From Lenzites betulinus (taxonomy: Eukaryota; Basidiomycota; Agaricomycetes; Polyporales; Polyporaceae): a DNA stretch of 64,000 bases. This document shows positions 51,861 through 62,936 of this stretch, in pieces. The notes under the pieces are model-generated. The model was not told the DNA's origin, made no database searches, and worked only from the letters and a program-made list of their open reading frames with translations. The translations under genes were made by a program, and so were the position numbers. Numbering within the stretch: position 1 is the first letter of the stretch; every line of letters starts with the position of its first letter. The stretch is from assembly GCA_022264855.1 (NCBI GenBank), contig JABYQU010000059.1, positions 62,001 to 126,000 of the forward strand. Direction: 5' to 3'.

Positions 51861-54238
51861 TTAGGTCGGGACGATCCGAGCACGAGGAATGATGGCCCAG
51901 ACGACGATGAGTGTCGACATCATCGACACCACACTGCGATGCGAGCATAAACACATCAGCACCCGACTCTCAACATTAGCTTGAAGTAGAAAACGTCTAC
52001 TCACAACGGCTGGAGAGACGCGATGCCGAACTTCGATGCGAGCAGGCCAGTGATAAACGGGAGGATCGCGGAGCCCGCGAGTCCGACAGCGGCGATGTAC
52101 CCCATGCACGCGGTGAGGAGCCAGCGCGGGAGGATCGTCGTCGAGTGGTTCATGAGGATGGGGTACATCGGCCCGAGGAGGAGTCCGACGAAGGATACCG
52201 CGATCGCGTTCTCGATGAGGGAGGGCACGACCCAGACGGTCACTTCGACACTAGAGCGAATTGAATAGGTGAGGAGATGCAGGCGCTTTTGAGGGGATGA
52301 CTTACAATATCGCGAGTAGGGCATAGAGGAACAGTGCGAAACGCTCCCCGATCTGATAGTTCAAATGCCCTGGATGAGCAATGGACGCACGCGGAATATA
52401 ATGGGTCTACTGTACCTTCTTGTTCAGCCACATAAGCAGAATGCGACCGAGCATCAAGCCTAAGTTTCTATTAGTCCCACGAATGCTTCGAACAAGGAGA
52501 AATGCGTACCACCGAAGAAGCCCGATGCGATATAGCCAGCGTTCGAGTTTCCATTGCGCCTCTCGAGGATGTACGTCACGCTCCAACCTAAAGCAATTTA
52601 TCATCGTTAGAACCTTGCACCGCACGGTAGAAAACGGAGCACGCACCGCCCATAGTAACCTCTACCCCAACGTAGATGAGAGAGAACACAGACAGGATAT
52701 GCACTTCCTTGAGGCCAAGGACCTGCTTGTACTTATTCGAGTCCACAACAGCGTTCTCGTTAACTCCGACTTCCCCTTCTTCTTCCATGACATCTGCAAA
52801 GGGGGATCCATTCAGAATATTCGTGACGATGCAGAACAGGAAGCTCTACCTTGCTGCAACCTCCCCCGGAACACATGCCATAGCAGGAGCGTGTTGAGGA
52901 TGTATAGGCCCATAGAGATGAGGTAGTGAAACGACCAGTGAGTTGAGCTTTCTGCAAACTGCGTTGCAACCAGCGGTGAGACGAGCGCTCCGAGACCTGG
53001 TGCAAATGAGTTTGGTCATCAGGACGCTCTGCGACGACACGTACCGTAGCTGCCGTGCAAGAATCCCATCTTGGTGTGCGCGTTGCGCTTCAGACTCGCG
53101 ACGAAGCCGTTGCAGTGCGCGTTCTGGAGTGATAGGCCGAACCCGATCAGGCCGAACCCGGCACACATGAGCGGGAAGGGGCCCGCGGGGCTGAGCATCC
53201 CGTAAGCGACGACTTGGCAAAGAGACCCTAGAATCCGTAGTGAGTGCGCGTCATGAACACAATCATGGATGTAACCAACCCATTACGAGTACCTAGGTGA
53301 TATGTTAGCATGGAGTCGGTGGATACGCATATACGTTAGCTTACCTTCCCGAAGCCAAATTTGTCGGTGAGGTATATATTCGCGAAGGCGCCGCTAATAA
53401 ATCCCTGCAGGGTACAAGTCAGTGCGAACAGACAACCCTGATCATGGTCTGACGTACAATCGTGTTACACACAAACAGCAGGGAAACGACTGCAAAGTTG
53501 ACCTGCATAGGAAAACACATCGGTATGCGTGGCAAATTAGCTAACGCTACTCAGACCGCTTACATGGTAATTTGCTTGAATCCTCGGCAGCATGGGCCCT
53601 GTTGTACCGTCGTTCCAACCCATACAGAACACACAACAGCACAACGCCAAGAAGTGAATCAGGCTCTTCCGCTTGTAGACGGCCTTCTGTGCAGCAGAGA
53701 TCGCCGGGGTGGTCGAGCTGGTGTCATCCTCAGCGAAGACAGACGGAGCCAATGAGCTCGGAAAGCTAGGGGCAATTTCCGGGTCGCCGCCCTTCGAGCT
53801 GCTCGGAACTACGAGCCCTCCAAAACCATCCTCACGGAACGTGATTCCGCCACGACTGGGATCGACCGCCTGCACTTCGATGGCGGTAGAAGTGCTTTTA
53901 TCGCGCTCACTGATGACGGGCAGCTCAATGGCTTCCCCGGATTCGACGATACCAAACGAAGAAGGGCGTATGCGCGAGATGTCAGAGCGCCGGCGCATGC
54001 GTTCGCTGGTGAGGGCGGCAGGTAAGTCCAAGGAGGACGCCGACGCAATTTCTGCGGAATCAAGCGCGGATTCGTTTAGCACGCGCATGAGGTTCTTGTC
54101 TCCGGCAAGCCGCGAGGGTCCCGCATGGCCCTTCGATGCAAGTGTCTCCTGAGTATGAGGAACATCAATTTCGATGTCCGCGTCCTCCGAGGATTTGGAG
54201 AGAGAGCTTCGCGGGTGTACGTCAAGCAGAGAAGCCAT
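51861..54238 (-). CDS. MFS transporter B
   Basis: Tandem paralogue of A and C. The ATG at 54238 opens a ~190-residue cytosolic tail with EIAPSFPSSLAPS, a motif shared with C, then helix 1 (KRKSLIHFLALCCCVFCMGW) and NDGTTGPMLPRIQANYH, where the first donor (GTAAGC) lies. Following exons: VNFAVVSLLFVCNTI, GFISGAFANIYLTDKFGFGK, MCAGFGLIGFGLSLQN, FLSVFSLIYVGVEVTMG, VPSLIENAIAVSFVGLLLGP, LPRWLLTACMGYIAAVGLAG and the last exon VSMMSTLIVVWAIIPRARIV ending at TAA/TAG 51861. Exons and borders correspond one-to-one with C. No frameshift seen. Substrate unknown. Confidence 0.9.
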
Positions 54239-55148
54239 CCTCGGCTACCAGAATGAATGGCCCGTCTAGAGAGCACGAAGTGCGGGGGTGGGGATGGGGG
54301 GAGGAGAGGGGAGGGGAGAAGAACGCGTCCCTGACCGCGAGCGGTGTTTTGTTCCCCACAGTGCGCACAGACCACGGCCGCAATCGACGGCTAGGAACAT
54401 CCCAAGCCTGTATGTAATATCAATAGCCAGGGCTGCGGGCATATCTGTTCGGATTAGCCTGCGTGGACCGCGCTCTGGGTCGCGGTTGTTTGTCAGTGGG
54501 CGATGCTTTGCACGCAGGTGACCCGCCGTCGGAACACCGGCGTCGGACGTCGGTGTGCGCGTCTCACCGCGTTACGACAAGTTTACGACGATTTGATCTC
54601 AGTCTATCAGTGAAGATACGTGTCGCACTGCTTGAATGTCTTGTGGTTCCTTTTCTTCATGTAAGAGCAGGTTCGGAGGGATAAGTGGTCATGGTAGTTG
54701 ACAAAGGGGACGCACAACTTACAAGGCCCGATATGATACTAGACGCTCCTTCGGAAGGACGGCCCAAAGTACCGAACCAGTCCCTTTGATATGATTGGCC
54801 CAGGCTGCTACTCACGACGTACTAGTACCAACTTGATCGCCCACTTCTGGCAGTACTCGATAATGACATATTGTTACCGTTTGCTGTGATTATTGTCTCT
54901 TAGGACAAGCTGTATGAATCAATGTAGAACACAACGCCGCCCAACGGCAGGCTCAGTAGCCTGGCGGTCAAAGTTCACATACAAGTATACATACTCAAGT
55001 TACACAGTGTTACTAGATTCGTACCAGCCGGTATAGATTTCTTAGAGACTATAAAATATACGTGTCAGCGACGTAGTAGGTATACGGCAGGTATGCTAGA
55101 CACATTCGACTCACCGCCAGCCGCAGGCCCAGTGATATTCCATGGTTT
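54239..55148. other. Intergenic, promoter of MFS B
   Basis: 910 bp with no supported gene. AT-richer towards 55000. No repeat shared with the other MFS promoters was noticed by eye. Confidence 0.45.
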
Positions 55149-56291
55149 TCATGTCTGGCCCGAGCATTCGACTTCAAGCAGGCCCGCCCACCACCCCTCA
55201 TTCCCTGCAAGCCGGTCGTGCCAAAGTGCCAAGCGCTGCGCATCATGTTCCATAGGCTTCGCACTGTCGAACTCCGGTATGTATCCAGCCGTAACGCCTA
55301 CGTGCCGCGCGGGAAATTCATGCACGAGCCTGACCAGTGCGTTGTTCATCGCACTGTGAGCCATGCTCGGATTTCCACAGCGGCCTCCGCGGGGGCGGGG
55401 ACTCGGCTCCACCAGGAGATGGCGCACACTCGGATACGTGCGCGGAGGAACGGGAGGGGGGGCATCTGGGGGAGGAAGGACGACGATGCTGACGACGACG
55501 TGCACCCCGACCGCCTCTGCGAGCTGTAGGACCTCGTCCCCCTGGCCTATGGAGGAGACGTAGAGATGGGTTACGCGCGGCGCCATCGTGCACCATTCGG
55601 GAAGGCAAAGCTGGCGATTGCCGAGCGGGGGTGCGATATGCAGGTGCGTGGCGGCGGGGAATACGAGCGAGGGATTCGCTCCGGGGGGTAGGAGCCGGTC
55701 GGGGCTGCATATTCCGAGAAAAGCTAATTCGCGCGCCAGGGGAAATGTGTGTTGGAGAATCGGGAACTGCAGGTCCCGGTTAAGGCCGAATGGGCCTACA
55801 TGGACGACAAGAGACCACAGATCCCGCGCGACAAGATGGACTAGTTTCTGCACGGCCTCGGAGGTCCCCAGAAAGTTTGATTGCGACGGCTCCTTGGGAA
55901 CCATGTGTGCGTCAGAGTGGGCAGTAGGCTGCGCAAGACCATGACTCGCAGACTCGGTCGGGACCGAACCGGCGCGCAGTCGAAGCTGCTGCTGCTGCTG
56001 CGTGTAGAAGAGTAGTGGTATATACCACGATTCCCTTCCGCCTAGAGTGAGAAATAGGTGGCGGACTCGCGGCCGCTCTCGCTCTCCCTTGCCGTATTCG
56101 CATTCAAGGAATGAGACGAACTGCTGAAACGAAGGGCGATCGGCGGTGATGTACAAGCTGTGAAAGCGTATACGGCGTGTCGCAGCACGGATTCCTCTCG
56201 ACGTGAGGGATAGTGCGCAGCCTGTGGAGCCTCCGTCGGTGCAAGCGAGCTCGAAGATATGTTGCAATGTCTCCAGCGGTAGAGCGTCCAT
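55149..56291 (-). CDS. F-box-like protein 1 of the MFS-linked cluster
   Basis: Intact single-exon protein of 380 residues from MDALPLETLQHIFELACTDG at 56291; the frame is open 15 codons further up but the sisters start here. The N-terminus is a degenerate F-box (LPLETLQHIFELAC ... CALSLTSRGIRAATRR), followed by FHSLYITADRPSFQQFVSFL, RPRVRHLFLTLGG, LVARDLWSLVVHVGP, a helical/leucine-rich body and VGVTAGYIPEF near the end. A Gln tract (QQQQQ) sits at about residue 105. Such proteins are probable SCF adaptors; target unknown. It is the most diverged of the three copies. Confidence 0.78.
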   Translation of the reverse strand: MDALPLETLQHIFELACTDGGSTGCALSLTSRGIRAATRRIRFHSLYITADRPSFQQFVSFLECEYGKGERERPRVRHLFLTLGGRESWYIPLLFYTQQQQQLRLRAGSVPTESASHGLAQPTAHSDAHMVPKEPSQSNFLGTSEAVQKLVHLVARDLWSLVVHVGPFGLNRDLQFPILQHTFPLARELAFLGICSPDRLLPPGANPSLVFPAATHLHIAPPLGNRQLCLPEWCTMAPRVTHLYVSSIGQGDEVLQLAEAVGVHVVVSIVVLPPPDAPPPVPPRTYPSVRHLLVEPSPRPRGGRCGNPSMAHSAMNNALVRLVHEFPARHVGVTAGYIPEFDSAKPMEHDAQRLALWHDRLAGNEGWWAGLLEVECSGQT

Positions 56292-56746
56292 GACAGCAAG
56301 GGCTGGGGTATGCGAGGCAGTGGGAGTGCAGGGCAAAGTCTATGCGTGCGCCCAAGACAAGGAGTACTTGCTATATAACCGTTTCTGTGCTTCTAAGGCG
56401 CCCGTCCCGCATCAATCAGAGCGAGAACGCACCGTGGGTTCGAATGAGAAGGCCGGCGCAGCCAGGCGTTCAAGTTGTCCTCGAAAATTGTCGACCGTCG
56501 CAAGTCCATGCAGATGTTGCGAATATCTACGCCAAGACTAGAAGAAACACATCATAATAATCGCGAGGGCATAAACTCCAGCCCATACATACAATTCGCA
56601 GTCGTAGTCGTCATTACAGGCCGAGACAAGAGCCAAAACCTGCCTACACGAGCGTGTGAGCTGCGTCCGTTTCATTATACATATGGCGAGAACGACTTAC
56701 CACCTCAGTCGCACCCTTCGAGCGCAAGTCTGTGTTATGAAGCCAG
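56292..56746. other. Intergenic, no supported gene
   Basis: Promoter of F-box-like gene 1; no motif recognised. Confidence 0.4.
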
Positions 56747-57774
56747 TCACCACGCCTGCCCGTCCTCGATCTGCTCAACCCAATCTTGCAAGCGTTTTCC
56801 CTCACGCTCCTCATGCGTGATGTGAGCATACTCCGGAAGGAAGGTAGCCGTCACGCCTACGTCCGAGTTCGGGGCGTTGCACGTTTTCACGATCTGCAGA
56901 GATATATTGGTGATCGATCTCTGAATCAACACGGCATCATCAAGGGCGTTGACTATTCGTGTGCATGCCTCTATCACGAGTCGTTGGATGCCCGGATATG
57001 TGCGAAGGGTGGGCGCAGAGGTAGATTGTGAGGGAGGGCGGCCGCCACCAGAATGGACCCCGATAGCTTTTGCGAGCTGTTGAATATGGCCAATGGACGC
57101 GACACGCGAGACGCGGAGGTGGGTCACGCAGGGCGCTATCGCAGACCACCTATCCAGATTGAGTTGGAGTTGGTGGGCGTATTGCTCGGGTGCAAGTTGC
57201 AGACGTGTGGCGGCAGGGAATGTGGGCAAGGCTAGCGTTGCATCGACAAATATGGCGGGGGCGGGCGGTTTTATTCCCAGAAAAGTCACCTCCCGCACCA
57301 GGGGAAATGTGGGTTCAAAGATCGACGACCGTTCATCTGGGTCGAGTTTGGCTGGTCCAACCATAACAACAATAGACCAGAGGTCCGCGGCGACAAGCTG
57401 GAATAGCTTTCGCATCGCCCCTGGTCAGCTTGATGGAAACACTGTCGCGGTGTAGGGCCCGGAGGTAAGGACCACTGTCCCGGTGTAGGGCCTGGAGGTA
57501 AGGACCACTTGAGGAACCTTCCGCCCAGCGTTAGGAAGAGGTGGCGGACTCGCGGTCGCCCTCCGTCTACCCGGTCCCATTCACGCTCAAAATACGCAAC
57601 ATGGTGCTGGAAGGAGGGCCGGTCGGCGAAGAGGCGAACGCTGTGAAAGCGCACACGATGCGCTGCAGCACGGATGTTCTTCGACGTGAGGGATAACGAG
57701 TTGCCTGTGGGTCCGCCATCGGTGCAAGCGAGCTTGAGGATATGTTGCAACGTCTCCAATGGTAAGGCATCCAT
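56747..57774 (-). pseudogene. F-box-like protein 2, frameshifted
   Basis: The N-terminal part from 57774 (MDALPLETLQHILKLACTDG ... RPRVRHLFLTLGGRF) and the C-terminal part from 57415 (MRKLFQLVAADLWSIVVMVG ... VEQIEDGQAW) each match F-box-like protein 3 closely but lie in different frames. At the break about 50 codons present in gene 3 are missing and a 33-bp segment is duplicated (57441-57473 and 57474-57506). No GT/AG pair on the coding strand restores the frame. The two pieces are otherwise well preserved, so the damage looks recent; two short proteins could still be made. Confidence 0.8.
57441..57506. repeat. 33-bp tandem duplication at the break of F-box-like gene 2
   Basis: Two adjacent 33-bp units differ at two positions (core GGAGGTAAGGACC). 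The single related segment in gene 3 lies at about 59127-59165. The unit length keeps frame; the frameshift lies downstream, next to the missing ~50 codons. Confidence 0.8.
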
Positions 57775-58310
57775 GAGAGCAACAGCTGTGGTGGATGGGG
57801 TGGGGTGGTGGTAGTGCAGGACAGAGTTGCTATGCGTCAAAGAGACGAATCGGGCGATGTATAGCCACTTTTGACGGTCTTCTAAGGCGCCCAGTCCGCA
57901 TCTATCAAGATGACAAGCCACCAGCCAGGTAGCTACGCACTGTCAGTCTAGGAAGATCGCTCCAGCCAAACGTTCTTGTAAAATTTGTTGTCCTTGAAAG
58001 CAACAGCAGGACGGCCGAGTGGGACAAAAGACAGGAAGAATCACATCATGCAGTTCACGAAGGGGTTACTGCCAGCCTATACGTAGACTTCAAAGCTTCA
58101 CCGGTCATCAGTCGTTGTCGTCATTTCTACGCACGTGTATGAAGTAGGGCCGATCCAGGGAAAGATGCCCATCTCGTGGTACATATACTCGACCAAATAT
58201 TCGAACAGGTTTCGCTGATAAAGCCACATGAGAATGTTTAGAATGATCCTGGAAACATATACAGCGCTGTCGACTCACAATTCCCGTTGCACTCCAGATG
58301 CAAGTCTGTC
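57775..58310. other. Intergenic, no supported gene
   Basis: Upstream of the broken gene 2 and 3' of gene 3. The open frame upstream of 57774 is leader-like. Confidence 0.4.
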
Positions 58311-59417
58311 TTATGATGCCGGCCACCACATGTCCCCGTCGTTGATCTGCTCAACCCACTCTGGCACATACTCTCTTTCTCGTTCCACTTGTGTAACATA
58401 AGAGTACTCCGGAAGGGAGACGGCCGTCACGCCTCCGTTCCAGTCGGGGGCGTTGCAGGTTCTCTTGATCTGTTGAAATTCAATGGCGATCAAGTCATTG
58501 ATCGACGAGAAATTGCCCCTGTCATCACGGTCGAGCAATCGCGTACACCCCTCCATCGCGAGGTGCCGGATAGTGGGGTACGTGCGAGGAGGTTCGGGGG
58601 GAGGCCGGCGGGGCTCGAAAGGCACTCCGATAGCCTCTGCGAGCTCTCGTACATGCCCAGGATGCTGTAGATTCGCGACGCGGAGGTGGGTCACGCCGGG
58701 CGCGAGCGTAGACCACTTATCCAGATAGAGTCGGCGGCGGTGAGCATCCCGTGTGAGGTGCAGGCGTGTAGCAGCAGGGAATGTCACGGAGCGTGGCTTT
58801 GCATCGGTAGCTGGAGGGCGGGCAGGTGGACATAGTCCTAGGAAAGTCACCTCTTGCACTAGGGGAAATGTGTGTTCAAAGACTGAAGAGCGTGTATGTG
58901 GGTGGAGTGCGGCGGCTGGCCCAGCCTGAACGACGAGTGACCAGAGGTCCGCCGCGACGAGCTGGAAGAGCTTTCGCACCGTGTCCTTGTCAGCCTCCTC
59001 TATGCGTATCCCTAATGACGACAGTGTCGCAGGATTGATACCCCGACCCGGGGACGTAGCGATGTCAGTATGGATTGGATTGTCCGTCGATTCCGAACTG
59101 GCAGTATGGCTCTGGGGAGGCTGCCACGGTGTAGGGTCTGGAGACAGATCCCACAAGTCCCTTCCGCCAAGTGTAATAAAGAGGTGGCGGACCCGCGGTC
59201 GCCCTCCGTCCACCCGGTCCCATTCACGTTCAAAATACGCAACATGGTCCTTGAAGGAGAGCCGGTCGGCGAAGAGGCGAAGGCTATGGAAGCGCACGCG
59301 ATGTGCTGCAGCACGGATGGACTTCGATGTGAGGGATAGCGAGTTGCCTGTAGGACCGCCGTCTGTACAGGCCAGCTCGAGGATATGTTGTAGCGTCTCA
59401 AGTGGAAGGTTGTTCAT
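58311..59417 (-). CDS. F-box-like protein 3 of the MFS-linked cluster
   Basis: Intact single-exon protein, 368 residues. MNNLPLETLQHILELACTDG, GPTGNSLSLTSKSIRAAAHR (degenerate F-box), FHSLRLFADRLSFKDHVAYF, RPRVRHLFITLGG, KLFQLVAADLWSLVVQAGP, FEHTFPLVQEVTFLGL, PGVTHLRVANLQHPGHVREL, RTYPTIRHLAMEGC, GGVTAVSLPEYSYVT and WVEQINDGDMWWPAS at the end. It is the closest relative of broken copy 2 and the reference for its missing middle. Role inferred as an SCF substrate adaptor. Confidence 0.82.
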   Translation of the reverse strand: MNNLPLETLQHILELACTDGGPTGNSLSLTSKSIRAAAHRVRFHSLRLFADRLSFKDHVAYFEREWDRVDGGRPRVRHLFITLGGRDLWDLSPDPTPWQPPQSHTASSESTDNPIHTDIATSPGRGINPATLSSLGIRIEEADKDTVRKLFQLVAADLWSLVVQAGPAAALHPHTRSSVFEHTFPLVQEVTFLGLCPPARPPATDAKPRSVTFPAATRLHLTRDAHRRRLYLDKWSTLAPGVTHLRVANLQHPGHVRELAEAIGVPFEPRRPPPEPPRTYPTIRHLAMEGCTRLLDRDDRGNFSSINDLIAIEFQQIKRTCNAPDWNGGVTAVSLPEYSYVTQVEREREYVPEWVEQINDGDMWWPAS

Positions 59418-59796
59418 GAGTGCGAGTTAGATGAAGGGTGGACGGGAACAAGACTCATATACTTATGGATTCGTAGCGGCCGCCCTGATCTGAACATCAG
59501 ATAACATAACAAGCGCTTGTATATTTTGCGCACAACAAAAATCTACCCTTTGTACAAGCAAGTTCTACAACACCGGATACCGGAGCCAACCTTCTAATTT
59601 TTTGTAAAGCATAGACCACAGCTCAAAACGTGCCTAGTAAAGCAAGGAAAGAAGAGTCTGGTAGTCCGAATCGATCGTGACAGAGCACAAGTTTGTAAAT
59701 GGAGGACGTGGGCCGACTGTAAGTGGGGTCGCATCTCTAAATGCCTAGTAAACCTTGGAGTCAAACTGAAGCAACTGTCCCGCCGCCTCTGCCAAG
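59418..59796. other. Intergenic, no supported gene
   Basis: Promoter of F-box-like gene 3 and 3' flank of MFS C. Confidence 0.4.
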
Positions 59797-62024
59797 TTAG
59801 GTGGGCATTTGGCGGACGCGCGGGATGAGTGCCCAGATGACTATCATTGTCGACATCATCGACACGATACTACCAGGGATATCAACGCCGTTTCATCAAA
59901 CCAAGGCAAGAAAGAGTACTCACAACGGTTGCAGACTCGCAATGCCAAAGCGCGACGCCAGCAAGCCAGTGATGAAGGGGAGGACGGCGGAGCCGGCCTG
60001 GCCGACGCCCGCGATGTAGCCCATGCAGCCGGTGAGGAGCCAGCGCGGGAGGATTTTCGTGCTGTGATTCACGAGGATGGGGTACATCGGCCCCAAGAGG
60101 AGACCGACGAACGCGACAGCGATTGCGTTCTCGACGAGCGAGGGCACGACCCAGACGGTGACCTCGAGTCTGGGTGGGGAGGATATACATAAGTCGCGCG
60201 GTGACGCAGTGAGAGAAGGGACGACGTACTGGATAGCTAGGAGCGCGTAGAGGAATAGCGCGCGGCGCTCGCCGATCTGCACGGTGGTCAGCCTGAAAGG
60301 ATCGTGTCGGGGAAGGAGAAGTGAGTTACCTTGCGGTTGAGCCACATCAACACGATACGGCCGAGCATTAACCCAGCGAAAAAGCCCGACGAGATGTACC
60401 CCGAGTTCGCAGTACCGTGGCGTTTCTCCTGCACATAGGTGACGCTCCAACCTATCCTCTTGTCAGCATATGGGGTATCAGCCATGACAAGGCAACGCAC
60501 TTCCGATGGTGACCTCCGTGCCCACATAGATGAGCGCAAAGACGGACAGGAAGTGCACCTCGCGAATGCCGAAAATCTGCTTGTACTTGTTCGAGTCGAT
60601 CGCGTTTGGGTCCACGTTCAGGTCATCGACCTCCGCCTTGACCTCTGCGTGAACGCACAGAAGATAAGCAGTGCTGGTAACAATTTTGGGGAAAGTGGCA
60701 CGCACCTTCTTGACGCTTGCCGCGGAACACGAACCAGATCATGGTGGTGTTGAGGATGTAAAGCGCGGCCGAGATCATGTAGTGGAAGGACCAGTGTTTT
60801 TGCTCCGCAAATTGTGTAGAGATCAGCGGCGCTACTAGTGCACCGAAGCCTGTTTACGAGTTATAAAACCGCTCAGGTTCTGCACAAGGACAATATCGAG
60901 ATTATATGAGACGTACCGTACGTCGCATGCAGCAAACAGATCTTTGTCGAAACATGGTGGCGGGAGCTCGCAACGAAGCCATTCGCGTGCGAGTTCTGCA
61001 GCGAGAGGCCAAAACCGATGAGCACGAAAGCAAAACACATGAGCTCGAAGGGCCCGCCCGGGATCATCATAGAGTATGCAGCGATCTGAAGCACAGAGCC
61101 TATTAATCAAAAAGCGTGTCAACACGAGGATTCTCGGGAAGAACGTTAGACGGAAGAGGAATCACCAAGAAGAAGGACCTGCGAACACACTTGAATCATC
61201 AGTACGGCTTGGGGGGAGGGAGAGGTGTTGTACGTACTTTCCCAAAACCAAGCTTGTCGGTGAGCCAGACGTTCGCGATCGCACCAGAAAGGTATCCCTG
61301 CGAGACGTGAGTGTTCGTACTAATCTAGAGTGCCACCGGAAGCTTACAATCGTATTGAAGATGAAAAGCAATGAGACCATTGCATATCCGAGCTGACCAT
61401 TACAATTCAGCGTCCTAGTATCAAGTTCTGTCCAGCTAGATGACCTACGTGATAGTACGACTGGATCCTCGGGAGAAGCGGGCCAGTCGTGCCGTCGTTC
61501 CAGCCGTTCAAGAAGATCGTGAAGCACAACGTCGCGAAGTGGATCGCGTTCTTCCTTTTGATGACCGCCTTCTGCACGGCCGAGATCGCGGGGGCGATGG
61601 AATCCGTTTCCTCCTCTAGCCGGATCGACGGCGCGAGCGAGCTCGGGAAGCTCGGCGCAATCTCCACATCGTCGTCCTTGGTGGGAATGGCCAGAGTGTC
61701 TTCCCGGAAGTTGAGCTTCTTCGCCCCGCCTACCGAGGAGGACTGTCCCGCGGTGTATTCGTGGATCACGGGCAGCTCGATCGACTCCGGTTCGAGCGCG
61801 GGTGGGGATTCGAGCGGCCGTGCGCGGGCCAGCTCGGACCGCCGCCGGATGCGCTCGCTGGTGAGTGTGTGCGGGAGCTCGAGGGAGGAGGCGGAGTGTG
61901 TCTCGGACAGATCGAGCGCGGAGGAGTCGAATGCCCGCAGGACCCCCTTGTCTACAAGGCGGGGGGTGGAGTCCAAGGTGTCACGGCTACCTACGTTCTC
62001 CACACTTGGTCTAGGAGAGGACAT
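59797..62024 (-). CDS. MFS transporter C
   Basis: Third MFS paralogue. Exon 1 (62024-61449, 192 codons) carries the Ser-rich tail with EIAPSFPSSLAPS and helix 1 (KRKNAIHFATLCFTIFLNGW), NDGTTGPLLPRIQSYYH. Then LGYAMVSLLFIFNTI, GYLSGAIANVWLTDKLGFGK, GSVLQIAAYSMMIPGGPFEL, FGLSLQNSHANGFVASS, GFGALVAPLISTQFAEQKHW, FVFRGKRQE, YKQIFGIREVHFLSVFALIY, SGYISSGFFAGLMLGRIVLM, ERRALFLYALLAIQ, VPSLVENAIAVAFVGLLLGP, LPRWLLTGCMGYIAGVGQAG and the terminal exon VSMMSTMIVIWALIPRVRQM with TAA at 59797-59799. Complete by comparison with A and B. Substrate unknown. Confidence 0.9.
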
Positions 62025-62936
62025 TTTGATGAAGATCTATCTGGTGTTGTTTAGCCAGGGTTGCACGCGCAGGGTGCACGATACACCGCCAACCGGATCC
62101 CTCAAAAACACGTAGAGCAGTCTTTACCGGACACGAATCATTGCTCACTAAGACATCTAGACGTCATGTTTTCACGGGTCGTACTCGAACAAAATCACTT
62201 ATATGTTCGCAAAAATTGTTCTCAATCTGTGTGGTAGACGCCCACCCGGCACTCCTCCTTGAGCAGCGCTCGGAGTGGCAGCATCCATGACCAGAGCGAA
62301 CCAATAGCGTGTAGAGGTTGACATACCTACGGCGTATGAGGGAGCCGCGAGTGTTCGAGACCCGGACACGAAGGTCGAGATGGTGGGAGGTGGCGAGAAG
62401 GACGGGGATGATGATGGAGCTGAGGCCTGAGGCTTTAAGCACTCTTTCAAACTCCCCCTCGGTGTCGGGGATTTGCAAGCATGTGATGTACGTGGTTTAT
62501 CCTCCAGATGGACGTAATATCGCCACCGGCTTGTTCTGGAGCGGCAGTGGAACCGGCGGGCGGAGGAGCATGACTGCGGGGGTCGGTCCGAATAAACACT
62601 GCAACTGAGACGGCAGCGATGCGGAAGCGCACTCAGGGGACATCTCCAGCTCTCTGTCCACCTCCGTGTTCGACAACAGGTCCGTGGCGAGCACAGAAAG
62701 ACGAACGCGGCGGCGCAGGATGGCAGCCACGGTCTGGCACGAGGGACGCAGCGTGCTCGGATGAGTTGAGTATTCCTGGCAAGCGACGCGCGCCTGAACT
62801 TCGCGTGCACGGGTGGCTTGCTTGCACATTCATTGCGTCTTTCAACTGCTTCTCCTCGTTCCCTCGCTCACCATACCCACGGCGCATTAGTCTGTATCCC
62901 TCTCGTCAGCTACCGGATAAAGACCACTCTACAGTC
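62025..62936. other. Intergenic between MFS C and YRA1-like gene
   Basis: Divergent promoter region of MFS C (minus) and the RNA-export gene (plus). It also holds a doubtful minus-strand frame, listed separately. Confidence 0.45.
62164..62829 (-). other. Doubtful minus-strand gene with an internal stop
   Basis: Two open stretches in the same frame are separated by a single TAA near 62496-62498. The upstream one (from 62829) reads like folded protein (VRLSVLATDLLSNTEVDREL, LPSQLQCLFGPTPAVMLL). The downstream one continues with CLQIPDTEGEFERVLKASGL, SSIIIPVLLATSHHLDLRVR and a GTATGT donor after SNTRGSLIRRR. It could be a gene with an intron spanning the stop, or a decayed gene. No family recognised. 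Confidence 0.3.
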
